The position numbers were made by a program, and so were the translations under genes. A model generated the notes under the pieces. That model was given only the letters and a program-made list of their open reading frames with translations, ran no database searches and was not told the DNA's origin. From assembly GCA_024642115.1 (NCBI GenBank), contig JAHEBU010000006.1, forward strand, positions 173,971-237,970: 64,000 nucleotides of DNA, given 5' to 3'. Source of the DNA: Marivivens sp. (GTDB taxonomy: Bacteria > Pseudomonadota > Alphaproteobacteria > Rhodobacterales > Rhodobacteraceae). This document shows positions 1-9,507 of the stretch, piece after piece (position 1 is the first letter of the stretch; the number at the start of each line of letters is the position of its first letter).

Positions 1-1
1 G

Positions 2-400
2 GACGTTGAGGACGCGAAGAAGGCGGTCGAGGTGGGCTGCGACGCGATCATCGTGAGCAATCACGGTGGCCGCCAACTGGACGGCGCGATCAGTTCGATC
101 CGTGCCCTGCCCGCCATCGTGGCCGCCGTGGGCGACCAGACCGAGGTGTGGCTGGATAGCGGCATACGGTCGGGTCAGGACGTGCTCAAGGCGCTGGCGC
201 TGGGGGCCAAGGGGACCATGATCGGCCGCGCCTATATCTACGGCTTGGGGGCGATGGGCGAGGCCGGTGTGTCCAAGACGCTGGAGATTCTGGCGCGCGA
301 GATGGACATGACCATGGCCCTGTGCGGACGCCGCGATATTCACGACATGACCCGTGACACCGTTCTGGTGCCCCAAGGGTTTGAAGGCGTGTGGTCATGA
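2..400 (+). CDS. lldD: FMN-dependent L-lactate dehydrogenase, C-terminal part (5' truncated by window edge)
   Basis: This is the C-terminal 132 residues of an alpha-hydroxy-acid oxidase/dehydrogenase TIM barrel, the membrane-associated flavoprotein family that oxidises L-lactate to pyruvate. The reading frame is open from base 2. The hallmark SNHGGRQLD segment carries the catalytic His and the substrate-binding Arg. It is followed by a GSIR-like stretch (WLDSGIRSG) and the FMN phosphate-binding stretch ALGAKGTMIGRAYIYGL. The protein ends with the usual R-D-I/T-VL tail. The start lies outside the window. A close relative such as glycolate or mandelate oxidase cannot be excluded from this fragment. 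The acyltransferase gene follows 7 bp downstream. Confidence 0.85.
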   Translation, partial: DVEDAKKAVEVGCDAIIVSNHGGRQLDGAISSIRALPAIVAAVGDQTEVWLDSGIRSGQDVLKALALGAKGTMIGRAYIYGLGAMGEAGVSKTLEILAREMDMTMALCGRRDIHDMTRDTVLVPQGFEGVWS

Positions 401-407
401 CTCCTAG

Positions 408-2357
408 ATGACCGTCAGTTACCGTCCGGAAGTCGATGGCCTGCGGGCGGTGGCGGTCATACCCGTTGTCCTGTTTCATGCGGGTGCGGCCGGGATGGCG
501 GGGGGGTTTGTCGGCGTCGATGTGTTCTTTGTCATCAGCGGGTTCCTGATCACGTCGATCCTGCTGGCCGATTGGCAGGGCGGCACGTTTTCCTATCGCC
601 GGTTTTATGTCCGCCGCGCCCGCCGCATCCTGCCTGCCCTGCTGACCGTCACAGCCCTTTCGGTGCCAGTGGCCATCCTGCTGCTGCCGCCCCCGGAACT
701 GCGCGATTTCTTTCGCTCTGTCGTCTATGTGTCGAGCTTTACCGCCAACACCTATTTCTATCAGACCACGGGCTATTTCCAGACCGCGTCCGAGCTCAAG
801 CCGCTATTGCATACCTGGAGCCTGGCCGTGGAAGAGCAGTTCTATCTGCTGTTTCCGGTGGGGTTGATGCTGTCGTTGCGGCTGGGTCTGCGCGGGCCGA
901 TGGGCCTGTTGGGACTGGCCGGACTGGTCAGCCTGTGGGCCGCCGAACGCGCCAGCCATCTGGACCCGAGTGCCGCGTTCTATCTGTTGCCCTACCGGTT
1001 CTGGGAACTGGCGCTGGGGGGCGGCGCGGCCCTATGGGTCGCCTCAGCCGGCCCGCGCAAGGGGTCGGACCTGTGCGCGGGGTTGGGTCTGGGTCTGATC
1101 GCAGTCGCCATCTTTAGCTATGGCGAGGACACGCCGTTTCCGGGCCTGTGGGCCCTGCCCCCTACGGTGGGTGCCGCCATGGTCCTGTTGTTCACCTCGG
1201 AACAGACCCGATTGGGTCGCGTGCTGTCCCGGCCCGCGCTGGTCTGGGTCGGCCGCGTCAGTTTCAGCCTGTATCTGTGGCATCAGCCGGTTCTGGCCTT
1301 TGCCCGCGCTGTCTGGGGGGTCGATCTGCCGGGCGTGGTGGCGGGAGGGGCGGTTGTGCTGGCCTTTCTGCTCGCCCTTGGAACCTGGGCTTGGGTGGAA
1401 AACCCGGTCCGCCGACCGTCTGGCGGAGTGCTCTTGTCCAACGTTTGGACGGGGGCGGTGCTGGCGGGGGCGGCGATGGCCCTCATCCTGATCGGCCAGT
1501 TCGGATATGTCCGCCACGGATTTCCCCGCCTTTATGCAACCCTGCATCTGCCCGAGGGGGCGGTCGATACCTTTGTCCGCATGGACGCCGCCGCCCGCGC
1601 CGAGCAGATCCCGACCATGCCAGACGATGGCGCATGCATGTTCTGGTCAGGTGCTGTGGACGCCGCATTCGAGGCCCGATTCGACGATTGCGCGTCCCGC
1701 CTTGGCCCGGCAGTGATGGTTCTGGGCGATTCCCACGCGATGGACGTCTATGCCATCGGCGCCATGTCCGGGCAGACCCCATTCCTGGTGGGGTTGTCGC
1801 GCGGGGGCTGTCGCCCGACCCATGACGGGGGCGATTGTCCTTATGTGGCCGTCCCCGCCTTTGTCGCGGCGCGGCCGGGGGCGGTGGCCCTTGTCCTGTT
1901 TCAGCAGACCGGGTCATTTTTGATTGCGGATGCCGCAGGCGAGTTCGATACCGAACGGCCCTATGAACCGGGGGCAGTCTATTCGATCTCGGACGACGCA
2001 ATCGACGCGATCCTAAGCTACGTCACCGGGTTGACCCAGATCGTGCCAACTGTCTGGCTGGGGCCGTTTCAGGAAAGCCATGCCGACCTGCTCAACCCCG
2101 CCTCGCCGATCTATCGCGGGCAGATGCGCATCGACCCCGCGGTCATCGCGATGTTTCATCAGGTCGATGCAACCGCGCGAGGCCGGGCAGAGGCGGCGGG
2201 TGTGCGCTATGTCTCGTTGATCGACCAGTTTGCCATCGGCCCTGATTTTCTGGAGCAGGACGGCTGCATCACCTACCGCGACGATGACCACCTGAGCGCC
2301 TGTGGCAAGGCGATCCTTGCGGCACGGTGGCCGGCAATTCTGGCGGCATCGCGGTAG
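408..2357 (+). CDS. Membrane acyltransferase (acyltransferase 3 family) with C-terminal SGNH domain, OafA-like
   Basis: The 649-residue protein has the two-part layout of O-antigen or exopolysaccharide O-acetyltransferases. The first ~370 residues are an acyltransferase-3 domain of about ten membrane helices. It starts with YRPEVDGLRAVAV and includes His24 and the segment FVGVDVFFVISGFLI. The last ~220 residues form a periplasmic SGNH domain with the block I motif GDSHA (Asp441, Ser442) and the block V pair Asp625/His628. By family knowledge it transfers acetyl or another acyl group from the cytoplasm to a surface glycan. The acceptor is not indicated, because no polysaccharide cluster lies nearby. 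It starts 7 bp after the lactate dehydrogenase and may be co-transcribed with it. Confidence 0.85.
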   Translation: MTVSYRPEVDGLRAVAVIPVVLFHAGAAGMAGGFVGVDVFFVISGFLITSILLADWQGGTFSYRRFYVRRARRILPALLTVTALSVPVAILLLPPPELRDFFRSVVYVSSFTANTYFYQTTGYFQTASELKPLLHTWSLAVEEQFYLLFPVGLMLSLRLGLRGPMGLLGLAGLVSLWAAERASHLDPSAAFYLLPYRFWELALGGGAALWVASAGPRKGSDLCAGLGLGLIAVAIFSYGEDTPFPGLWALPPTVGAAMVLLFTSEQTRLGRVLSRPALVWVGRVSFSLYLWHQPVLAFARAVWGVDLPGVVAGGAVVLAFLLALGTWAWVENPVRRPSGGVLLSNVWTGAVLAGAAMALILIGQFGYVRHGFPRLYATLHLPEGAVDTFVRMDAAARAEQIPTMPDDGACMFWSGAVDAAFEARFDDCASRLGPAVMVLGDSHAMDVYAIGAMSGQTPFLVGLSRGGCRPTHDGGDCPYVAVPAFVAARPGAVALVLFQQTGSFLIADAAGEFDTERPYEPGAVYSISDDAIDAILSYVTGLTQIVPTVWLGPFQESHADLLNPASPIYRGQMRIDPAVIAMFHQVDATARGRAEAAGVRYVSLIDQFAIGPDFLEQDGCITYRDDDHLSACGKAILAARWPAILAASR

Positions 2358-2434
2358 GCAAACCGCTGCCCTCTTGCCGCCGATCCGTTGCCTGACGTAG
2401 GTGTGGTCGGGCGAAGATCCGGGCGGAGGACCAA

Positions 2435-4354
2435 ATGGCCGGCAGACAGACACCCCTTGCGGCACCGATGACCGACGAGGCCTTGTTCGCCTTGCGCTGG
2501 GACCGCGGGCTACGGGATCTGGTGGGGCCGCTGGGCCGTCTGTATCCGGCGGCGATGGCGTCGGGCGCCCTGATCGGTCGGTTGCGCGCCCTGTTGGCGG
2601 GACATTGGGCGGAGCGCCCGGTCGACCTGAAATCGCTGGACCTGCGCCGCGATCTGAACCCGGACTGGTTCCTGTCGCAGGACATGGTCGCCTATGTGTT
2701 CTATATCGACAAGTTCGCGGGCACCCTGGCCAAGTTGCCCGACCATATCCCCTATCTGGCCGATCTGGGCGTGACCTATGCCCATATGATGCCCTGTCTC
2801 AAACCCCGTCCCGGCCAGTCGGACGGGGGCTATGCGGTCATGGACTACCGCGCCATCAATCCGGCCTTGGGCACGATGGCCGAGTTCGAGGCCGCTTGTG
2901 CGAGGTTCCGTGCTGCCGGGATCAGTCCCTGCATCGACATGGTCCTGAACCACACGGCCAAGGAACACGAGTGGGCAGTCAAGGCCCGCGCGGGCGATCC
3001 AGCCTATCAGGCCTATTACCGGATGTTCGACGACGACACCCTGCCCCGCCAGTACGAGCGCACCCTGGTCGAGATATTCCCGGCCCAGGCCCCCGGCAAT
3101 TTTACTTACTACCCCGATTTCAAGAAATGGGTCTGGACCACGTTCAACGAATATCAGTGGGACCTGAACTGGGAAAACCCCGAGGTGTTTCTGGCCATCC
3201 TCGACACGATCCTGCATCTGGCCAACAAGGGGGTCGAGGTGTTCCGCATGGATGCCGTCGCCTTTATGTGGAAGAAGATGGGGACCGGCTGTCAAAACCT
3301 GCCGCAGGTGCATGACATCCTTCAGGCCCTTGTGCAGTCGATCAGGGTGGCCGCCCCCGCCGTCATCTGCAAGGCCGAGGCGATCGTGGGGCCCACCGAT
3401 CTGGTCCCCTACCTTGGCACCGGCACCCATGCGGGCAAGGAAAGCCATCTGGCCTATCACAACAACCTGATGGTCCAATATTGGTCGTCGCTGGCCGCCC
3501 GCGACACCCGGTTGATGACCTATGTGCTGTCCGCCCATTTCCCCGAAAGTTTCCGCCACGCCTGTTTTGCGACCTATATCCGCTGTCACGACGATATCGG
3601 CTGGGCGATCACCGAAGAGGACGCGGCCCATGTTCCGCCGATGTCCGGCCCCGGTCACCGCAATTTCCTGGCCGATTTCTATAATGGGTCGTTTGACGGA
3701 TCCTGGGCGCGCGGCGCCGATTTCCAGTCCAATGCCGAAACGGGCGACCGCCGCACGAACGGCAGTTTCGCCAGCCTGACGGGCATCGAAAAGGCGTGTG
3801 ACGAGGGTGACGAGGTTGCGTTGTCCCTAGCCATTCAGCGGGTCCTGATGGGTCATGCCCTGATCGCGTCGTTCGGCGGTGTCCCCCTGATCTACATGGG
3901 CGACGAGATTGGCCTGACCAACGATTATGCCTATGAGAATTTTCCCGAGCTGAAGGAGGACGGCCGCTGGATGCAGCGCCCGTCGATGGATTGGGACGCC
4001 GTTGGCACCCTGACCCAGGGCCAGACGGTCGCTGCCCGCGTTCATGCCGGGGTGAAACACTTGCTGGCCGTGCGCAAGGCGACCCCACAGCTGGCGTCCG
4101 ACGTGCCGACCCGGATCGTCGATCTGGGCGACCGGGGGCTGTTCGCCTTTGACCGGATGGCCGATGACCGGACGGTGCGCTGCGTGTTCAACTTTACTGA
4201 CGAAGAGCGGCGGATCAGCCCCTGGGGGCTGAGGCTTGAGCCGGGGATGACCTATGAGGAACTGTTGCGCGGCGGGCCGCTGGTGCTGGACGACGGCTGG
4301 GTCGTGATGCCGCCCTATGGCCGGCTCTGGCTCAGGTCCGGACCGAGGGTCTGA
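2435..4354 (+). CDS. Amylosucrase (GH13, sucrose:glucan glucosyltransferase)
   Basis: The 639-residue protein matches amylosucrase in length and architecture: an N-terminal helical region of ~90 residues, a GH13 barrel and a short C-terminal beta domain. Barrel motifs are visible in order: DMVLNHTA (region I), EVFRMDAVAF with the nucleophile Asp273, KAEAIV with the acid/base Glu315, and RCHDDIGW with the transition-state Asp386. The RMDAVAF..K.MGT..QNLPQ and CHDDIGW segments are characteristic of amylosucrases rather than general amylases. The expected reaction builds alpha-1,4-glucan from sucrose and releases fructose. No signal peptide is seen, so it is cytosolic unless exported another way. 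A GGAGGACC ribosome site precedes the ATG. Its 3' end overlaps the convergent MFS gene by 23 bp. Confidence 0.85.
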   Translation: MAGRQTPLAAPMTDEALFALRWDRGLRDLVGPLGRLYPAAMASGALIGRLRALLAGHWAERPVDLKSLDLRRDLNPDWFLSQDMVAYVFYIDKFAGTLAKLPDHIPYLADLGVTYAHMMPCLKPRPGQSDGGYAVMDYRAINPALGTMAEFEAACARFRAAGISPCIDMVLNHTAKEHEWAVKARAGDPAYQAYYRMFDDDTLPRQYERTLVEIFPAQAPGNFTYYPDFKKWVWTTFNEYQWDLNWENPEVFLAILDTILHLANKGVEVFRMDAVAFMWKKMGTGCQNLPQVHDILQALVQSIRVAAPAVICKAEAIVGPTDLVPYLGTGTHAGKESHLAYHNNLMVQYWSSLAARDTRLMTYVLSAHFPESFRHACFATYIRCHDDIGWAITEEDAAHVPPMSGPGHRNFLADFYNGSFDGSWARGADFQSNAETGDRRTNGSFASLTGIEKACDEGDEVALSLAIQRVLMGHALIASFGGVPLIYMGDEIGLTNDYAYENFPELKEDGRWMQRPSMDWDAVGTLTQGQTVAARVHAGVKHLLAVRKATPQLASDVPTRIVDLGDRGLFAFDRMADDRTVRCVFNFTDEERRISPWGLRLEPGMTYEELLRGGPLVLDDGWVVMPPYGRLWLRSGPRV

Positions 4355-5486
4355 GCGGAAGGCGTGCGATGAGCCGGGCCAGTGGCAGAGCCGCAAGAAG
4401 CAGGATCGCGACGCAGCCATAGGCCACCCGCAACCCAAAGAACTGGCTGACCAGACCCATCAGGACGGGCGCAAAGAACAACCCGGAAAAGCCCATGACG
4501 GCGGCGCGGCTGATCGCCTCGGTCCTGAGTCTGGGGGCGACCAGTTTGCCGACCAGTGCCAATGCCATCGGCCCGATGACCGACACCCCCAGCCCGAGGA
4601 TGCCAAAGCCCAGGTAGGCCACCAGCGGCGTGGGCGCGACAGCCGCCAGTACCGCCCCCGAGGCTGACAGGATCGACGCCCAGAATATCACCGTCAGTTC
4701 GCGCAACCGCTGCGCCACGACCTGTCCGCCGAACCGCCCCACCGCCATCGTCAGCCCCAGCGTGGCCGGACCCAGCGCCCCTTGGGCCGCGCCGCCCCCG
4801 AGCGTCCGTTCGATGTGCAGGGCCGACCACGCCTCGACCGTCGCTTCGGACATGAAGGCGATGAGAACGACCCCACCACACAGCAGGATCGGCCAGAGCG
4901 GGTAGTGTTCGTGCGGGCCGTCGTCGGCATGGGCGGGCGCGACGGACGTGCGCAGGGTGGGCAAAAGGGCGAAGGTCATCACCGTCAGCGCCGTCGTGAC
5001 AACGATCATCGGCAGCCCCGCGTCGCGCGTGACGCTGCACAAGATGGCCGCCACCGCGTAGCCCAGCGAAAACATCCCGTGCGCCCCGTTCATGAGCGAC
5101 CTGCCATGCGCCGCCTCAAGGTCGCTGACCCGCGAATTCATGATGACATCGAGCAGGCCAGAGGACATTCCGGCGGCGAACATCACCAGCGGAAAGACCC
5201 AGACCGAATGGACCAGGCCGGGCAGGAACCAGACCAGCGCAAAGAGCGCCGCCGCCAGTTGCATTCCGCGCGGCCCCATCCGGGCGTCCACGCGGGGGGC
5301 AATCCACATCGACGACATCAGCCCCAGCGCTGACCCCAGCAAAAGCAGCCCGAACACCCCGTCGCTGGCCCCCAGATGCCCCTTGATGACCGGAACATAG
5401 GCGGCAAAGGCCCCCCAGAACGATCCGAGGATAGCAAAGGCCGTGGCGGGTTTGCGGGCAAGCCGGAGAGACGCGATGAGGGACAT
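4332..5486 (-). CDS. MFS transporter (YbjJ-like)
   Basis: The 384-residue protein has about twelve hydrophobic segments in two six-helix halves, as expected for the major facilitator superfamily. A degenerate motif A (APRVDARMGPR) sits after the second helix. The LLDVIMNSRVSDLEA segment resembles the YbjJ-like MFS group of unknown substrate. The chosen start (MSLIASLRL) begins at the N-terminus of the first helix region. The longer open frame upstream is Trp/Cys/Arg-rich and overlaps the neighbouring DUF599 gene, so it was rejected. The gene follows the DUF599 gene on the same strand after 52 bp, and they may be co-transcribed. The substrate cannot be read from the sequence. Confidence 0.75.
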   Translation of the reverse strand: MSLIASLRLARKPATAFAILGSFWGAFAAYVPVIKGHLGASDGVFGLLLLGSALGLMSSMWIAPRVDARMGPRGMQLAAALFALVWFLPGLVHSVWVFPLVMFAAGMSSGLLDVIMNSRVSDLEAAHGRSLMNGAHGMFSLGYAVAAILCSVTRDAGLPMIVVTTALTVMTFALLPTLRTSVAPAHADDGPHEHYPLWPILLCGGVVLIAFMSEATVEAWSALHIERTLGGGAAQGALGPATLGLTMAVGRFGGQVVAQRLRELTVIFWASILSASGAVLAAVAPTPLVAYLGFGILGLGVSVIGPMALALVGKLVAPRLRTEAISRAAVMGFSGLFFAPVLMGLVSQFFGLRVAYGCVAILLLAALPLARLIARLPLRPSVRT

Positions 5487-5538
5487 GATACGCCCCGGTT
5501 GCCAGCCCGGACCGAGGCTGGCAAGCCCCAAACCGCGC

Positions 5539-6147
5539 CTAGTCGAACTTGAACAGAACCGCCAGCACCAGCACCGTCGCCACCGCGAGCCCAATGGGCC
5601 CCAGCAGCCACATCGCCAGCGGTATCGACAGATACAGGCAGCGCAGCCCGAGGAAATAGCACAGCGCCCCGTTCTCCAGATCGTCCTGCCCCCGGATGCC
5701 GGTGTCGGTCACCGGCAGGTTGACGACGAAACTGGCGTGGCTGAAGAAGCGCACAGAAAACGTGAAGGCAAAGAAGGCGGCCAGATACAGCAGCAGCACA
5801 AGCGCGAATTTGAGCAGCAAAAGCCCGGTATCGGTATTGCCCATCATGTTGAGTTCACGGCTGAGCCCCGAAATCTTGTCTGTTGTCGTCATGATCCCCA
5901 GAACCCCAAAGGCGATGACGATCGAGGTCGAGGCCAGAAAGGTCGCGGACATGAGCCAGTTGCGCAGGGTCTGCACCACGAGGATTTCGTGTTTCGAACC
6001 GGCATAGTGATCGAGCCACTGGGCCCGCGCGATCCGGTGCCTGCCAAAGGCGGTCGCCCCGCCGTTGGAGGCGATCCGCACAAACAGGCGGACGTGGTAT
6101 CCGAACAAGACGGCAAGGGACGCTCCGACGATGAGGAGTTCTGGCAT
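5539..6147 (-). CDS. DUF599 family membrane protein
   Basis: The 202-residue protein resembles the DUF599 family of bacterial inner membrane proteins. It has an N-terminal helix ([22 protein letters not shown]), then an amphipathic stretch with RAQWLDH and [17 protein letters not shown]. Two to three further membrane helices follow, along with the [14 protein letters not shown] region near the end. The function of the family is unknown. The ATG at 6147 is preceded by GGAG eight bases upstream, which supports this start over the longer open frame. It is divergent from rplY across a 197 bp intergenic region that must hold both promoters. Confidence 0.75.
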   Translation of the reverse strand: MPELLIVGASLAVLFGYHVRLFVRIASNGGATAFGRHRIARAQWLDHYAGSKHEILVVQTLRNWLMSATFLASTSIVIAFGVLGIMTTTDKISGLSRELNMMGNTDTGLLLLKFALVLLLYLAAFFAFTFSVRFFSHASFVVNLPVTDTGIRGQDDLENGALCYFLGLRCLYLSIPLAMWLLGPIGLAVATVLVLAVLFKFD

Positions 6148-6344
6148 CTGTGGTCTCCAGGATGGGTCGTTGCGGGCCATGCCCCAATTGCGGGGCGGAT
6201 ACAACCGGGCGGACGGGATGTCGCAGGCTGCGCGCCCATCGCGCACAGTTCCCTCTTCCCCTTGGACGGATTCGCGGCTATAGGCGCGGCTTCGACCGGG
6301 CCTCGCACCCTTGGAGGGAGGCCCCTCAATTTTGGAGAACGACT

Positions 6345-6968
6345 ATGGCAGCTGAAGTCCCGGACTTCGTCGCCACGGTACGGACGGGGACAGGCAAGGG
6401 GGCCGCCCGTCAAGCTCGCCGCAATGGCGACGTACCTGGCATTGTTTATGGTGGCGGACAAGATCCCGTCGCGATCAACATTCCCTATAACTATCTGATG
6501 AAACACCTCAAGGCGGGCCGCTTTCTGCAAAAGCTGTTCAACCTTCAGGTCGAAGGGTCCGAAGATACCCGCGTGATCTGCCGCAGCGTGCAGCGCGACG
6601 TGGTCAAGGACAAGCCGACCCATGTGGATTTCATGCGCCTCAAGCGGACGAGCCGGGTGAACCTGTTCATCCACGTCACGTTCGAGAACGAAAAACTGTC
6701 GCCTGGCATCAAGAAGGGTGGCGTTCTGACCATCGTTCGTCACGAGGTCGAGTTGAACGTTCTGGCCGGTGACATTCCGGACCACATCACGGTTGACCTG
6801 ACCGGCAAGGACATCGGTGATGTGATCCACATCAACGATATCACCCTGCCCGAAGGTTGCACCCCTGTGATCCACCGGAATTTCGTTGTGGCCAACATCG
6901 CCGCCCCGTCGGGCCTGCGGTCGTCGGGCACCGATGACGAGGACGAAGGCGCCGAAGTCGAGGCCTGA
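6345..6968 (+). CDS. rplY: 50S ribosomal protein L25/general stress protein Ctc
   Basis: The 207-residue protein has the two-domain Ctc/TL5 form of L25. The N-terminal 5S rRNA-binding domain runs to about residue 95 ([35 protein letters not shown]-like segment). The C-terminal beta domain ends in a typical acidic tail ([11 protein letters not shown]). The start is set by the conserved MAAEVPDF N-terminus and an upstream GGAG. In alphaproteobacteria rplY is usually followed directly by pth. Here a GH3 glycosidase gene lies between them. A strong hairpin follows 26 bp after the stop codon and probably ends most transcripts. Confidence 0.95.
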   Translation: MAAEVPDFVATVRTGTGKGAARQARRNGDVPGIVYGGGQDPVAINIPYNYLMKHLKAGRFLQKLFNLQVEGSEDTRVICRSVQRDVVKDKPTHVDFMRLKRTSRVNLFIHVTFENEKLSPGIKKGGVLTIVRHEVELNVLAGDIPDHITVDLTGKDIGDVIHINDITLPEGCTPVIHRNFVVANIAAPSGLRSSGTDDEDEGAEVEA

Positions 6969-6994
6969 TTTGCCCGATTTCAGTGACCGATGCG

Positions 6995-7012
6995 CGGGGC
7001 CTTCGGGCCCCG
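6995..7012 (+). terminator. Probable terminator hairpin downstream of rplY
   Basis: A perfect 7-bp GC stem (CGGGGCC/GGCCCCG) closes a TTCG tetraloop 26 bases after the rplY stop codon and is followed by GTTTG. The stem and tetraloop are very stable. The U-tract is short, so termination may be partial. Confidence 0.6.
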
Positions 7013-7080
7013 TTTGCATGTCCGGCACTTGCATCATGGGAAGTTGAGGGGTTACCTCGCCCGCAAAACCGGAGGTCCCC

Positions 7081-9507
7081 ATGCCCGAACTAGATATGCT
7101 TGTCGATCAGATGACTTTGGCCGAGCAGGTGAGCCTGCTGTCGGGAGAGGATTTCTGGTCGCTTCCGGCCATCCCGCGTCTGAATATCGCCAAACTGCGC
7201 GTGACCGACGGCCCCAATGGCGCACGGGGCGGCGGATCGTTGATTGGCGGCGTCACGGCGGCAGCCTTTCCGGTGGGTATCGCCCTGGGCGCCACATGGA
7301 ACCCGCTGTTGCTGGCCGAAATCGGTGCGGCCTTGGCCGAAGAAGTCCGATCGAAGGGCGCGCATGTCCTGCTCGCCCCCACCGTCAACATCCACCGCAG
7401 CGTCACCAATGGGCGCAATTTCGAATGTTACGCCGAGGACCCGGTACTGACCGCCCGCCTGGCCGTGGGATACATCACCGGGTTGCAGGGCGCGGGCGTC
7501 GCCGCCACGATCAAGCATTTCGTCGGCAATGAAAGCGAGTTGCAGCGCACGACCATCAGCTCCGAAGTGGACGAGCGCACGTTGCGCGAGGTCTATCTGA
7601 TCCCGTTCGAGGCAGCGGTCAAGGAGGCGGGCACATGGGGTGTCATGTCGTCCTACAACCGGTTGAACGGCACCTTTACCTCTGAAAATGCGTGGCTTTT
7701 GTCGGGCGTGTTGCGCGACGACTGGGGCTATGACGGGATCGTCATGTCCGACTGGTTCGGGTCCCATTCCACCGCCCCCACCGTCAACGCGGGCCTTGAT
7801 CTGGAAATGCCCGGCCCGACCCGCGACCGCGGTGCCAAGCTGATCGCCGCTGTCGAGGCGGGCGAGGTGGACGCAACCACCATCCGCACCCGTGCCCTGA
7901 ACATCCTTCGCCTGATGGACCGGACGGGCGCGTTGCATGACGACGCCGAATGGAAAGAGCGCGCCGAGGATCGCCCCGCCCACCGTGCCCTGATCCGCCG
8001 GGCGGGCGCCGAGGGGATGGTCCTGCTCAAGAACGAGGGCGTGTTGCCCCTGGACAAGCCCGGCACGGTCGCGGTCATCGGCCCCAATGCCGCAGCAGCG
8101 CAAATCATGGGCGGCGGGTCAGCCCAGTTGAACCCGCATTACGCCATAAGCCCGTTGCAGGGCCTGACCGAGGCCCTGGGCAAGCGTCACGTCACCCATG
8201 CCCCCGGCTGCACCAATCACCGGTTCGAGCCTTTGCTGACGGGCGATATCGAAATTGACTATTTCGCCAATACGAACCTGACAGGCGACCCTGTCCATTC
8301 CGAGACGGCGACCGAGGCTCAAGCCTTTATCGTGCCGCCCGCAGGGGGTGGTAAAATCGACCTGCGGGCGTTTTCCCTGCGCCTGCGCACCACCTTCACT
8401 GCGGATCAAGACGGGACCTATCGCGTGGGTGTCGCTTCGGCTGGGCTGTCCCGCGTTCGCATCAATGGGGCCGTGATCGCCGACGCGTGGGCTGACTGGA
8501 CCAAGGGCCAGACCTTTTTCGAGGAGGGCTGCGACGAGGTGGTCGGCACAATCGAGATGGCCAAGGGTCAGACCGTCAAAGTCGAGATGGAGTTTTCGTC
8601 CGTCCCCGCTGCCGCGCTGATCTTTGCGGCCTACAGGATCGGCATTGGCCGCGTGATGGGCGAGGCCGAGATAGCCGAGGCTGTCCGCGTGGCGTCCGAG
8701 GCGGATACCGTGATCCTCTGCGTCGGCCGCAGTGGCGAATGGGATACCGAAGGATGGGATGTCCCCGACATTGCCCTGCCTGGCAGGCAGGATGACCTGA
8801 TCGCCGCCGTTCTGGCCGCCAACCCGAACACGGTCGTTGTCCTGCAAACTGGCGGCCCAGTTGAAATGCCGTGGCTGGCTGACGCCCCCGCCGTATTGCA
8901 GGCGTGGTATCCGGGACAGGAACTGGGCAACGCCTTGGCCGATGTTCTGCTGGGCGAGGTCGAGCCGGGCGGCCGCCTGCCGCAGACCTTTCCCGCCCTT
9001 TGGTCCGACAATCCGACCCAAAGTCAGGATGCCGAGGTTTATCCGGGGATGGACGGCAAGGTCCGCTATGAAGAGGGCGTGTTCATCGGTTATCGCCATT
9101 ATGATCGCCACGGGATCACCCCGCTGTTCCCGTTCGGCCATGGGCTGGGCTATACGTCGTTCGATCTGGACGGGTTAAGCGCCACGCCCGAGGGGGCTTC
9201 GGTTCGCCTGACCAACACCGGCGACAGACGCGGCTGCACTGTTGTTCAGGTTTGGGTCAGTGACGATGCCCCTGCCCTGCCCCGCCCGGTCAAGGAGCTC
9301 AAGTCCTTTGCCAAGGTCACGCTGGACCCCGGCGAGAGCGAGGTCGTGGACCTGCCCCTGACCCCGCGCGACTTTGCCTTCTGGGACCCCGAGGGGGGCC
9401 AGTGGCGGGTGCGTGGCGGGACCCACACGGTTATGGTGGGATTCAACGCGACCGATCTGCGAGCCAAGGCCACCGTCACCGTCGAGGAGGCACTGTTGGG
9501 CCGATGA
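7081..9507 (+). CDS. Glycoside hydrolase family 3 beta-glucosidase with PA14 domain
   Basis: The 808-residue enzyme shows the full GH3 layout. The N-terminal barrel carries LRVTDGPNGARG, the substrate-binding KHFVGNESE region and the nucleophile Asp224 in GIVMSDWFG. The alpha/beta sandwich domain begins near residue 305 (AEGMVLLKNEGVLPLDKP). A PA14 insert spans about residues 387-520, and the fibronectin-III-like C-terminus begins after the FGHGLGYTSF motif. By family knowledge it removes terminal beta-linked glucose or xylose from oligosaccharides. No signal peptide is visible, so a cytoplasmic location is likely. The gene sits between rplY and pth and overlaps the pth start by ATGA, which suggests translational coupling. 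Confidence 0.9.
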   Translation: MPELDMLVDQMTLAEQVSLLSGEDFWSLPAIPRLNIAKLRVTDGPNGARGGGSLIGGVTAAAFPVGIALGATWNPLLLAEIGAALAEEVRSKGAHVLLAPTVNIHRSVTNGRNFECYAEDPVLTARLAVGYITGLQGAGVAATIKHFVGNESELQRTTISSEVDERTLREVYLIPFEAAVKEAGTWGVMSSYNRLNGTFTSENAWLLSGVLRDDWGYDGIVMSDWFGSHSTAPTVNAGLDLEMPGPTRDRGAKLIAAVEAGEVDATTIRTRALNILRLMDRTGALHDDAEWKERAEDRPAHRALIRRAGAEGMVLLKNEGVLPLDKPGTVAVIGPNAAAAQIMGGGSAQLNPHYAISPLQGLTEALGKRHVTHAPGCTNHRFEPLLTGDIEIDYFANTNLTGDPVHSETATEAQAFIVPPAGGGKIDLRAFSLRLRTTFTADQDGTYRVGVASAGLSRVRINGAVIADAWADWTKGQTFFEEGCDEVVGTIEMAKGQTVKVEMEFSSVPAAALIFAAYRIGIGRVMGEAEIAEAVRVASEADTVILCVGRSGEWDTEGWDVPDIALPGRQDDLIAAVLAANPNTVVVLQTGGPVEMPWLADAPAVLQAWYPGQELGNALADVLLGEVEPGGRLPQTFPALWSDNPTQSQDAEVYPGMDGKVRYEEGVFIGYRHYDRHGITPLFPFGHGLGYTSFDLDGLSATPEGASVRLTNTGDRRGCTVVQVWVSDDAPALPRPVKELKSFAKVTLDPGESEVVDLPLTPRDFAFWDPEGGQWRVRGGTHTVMVGFNATDLRAKATVTVEEALLGR

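Noticed and set aside
4315..5040. 241-codon frame overlapping the MFS gene in another phase
   Set aside because: Arg/Gly/Ala-rich shadow frame on the same strand as a clear twelve-helix transporter. No independent start site or motif.
6262..6284. Possible promoter of rplY (TTGGAC and TATAGG)
   Set aside because: The spacing between the two hexamers is only 11 bases, too short for a sigma-70 promoter.
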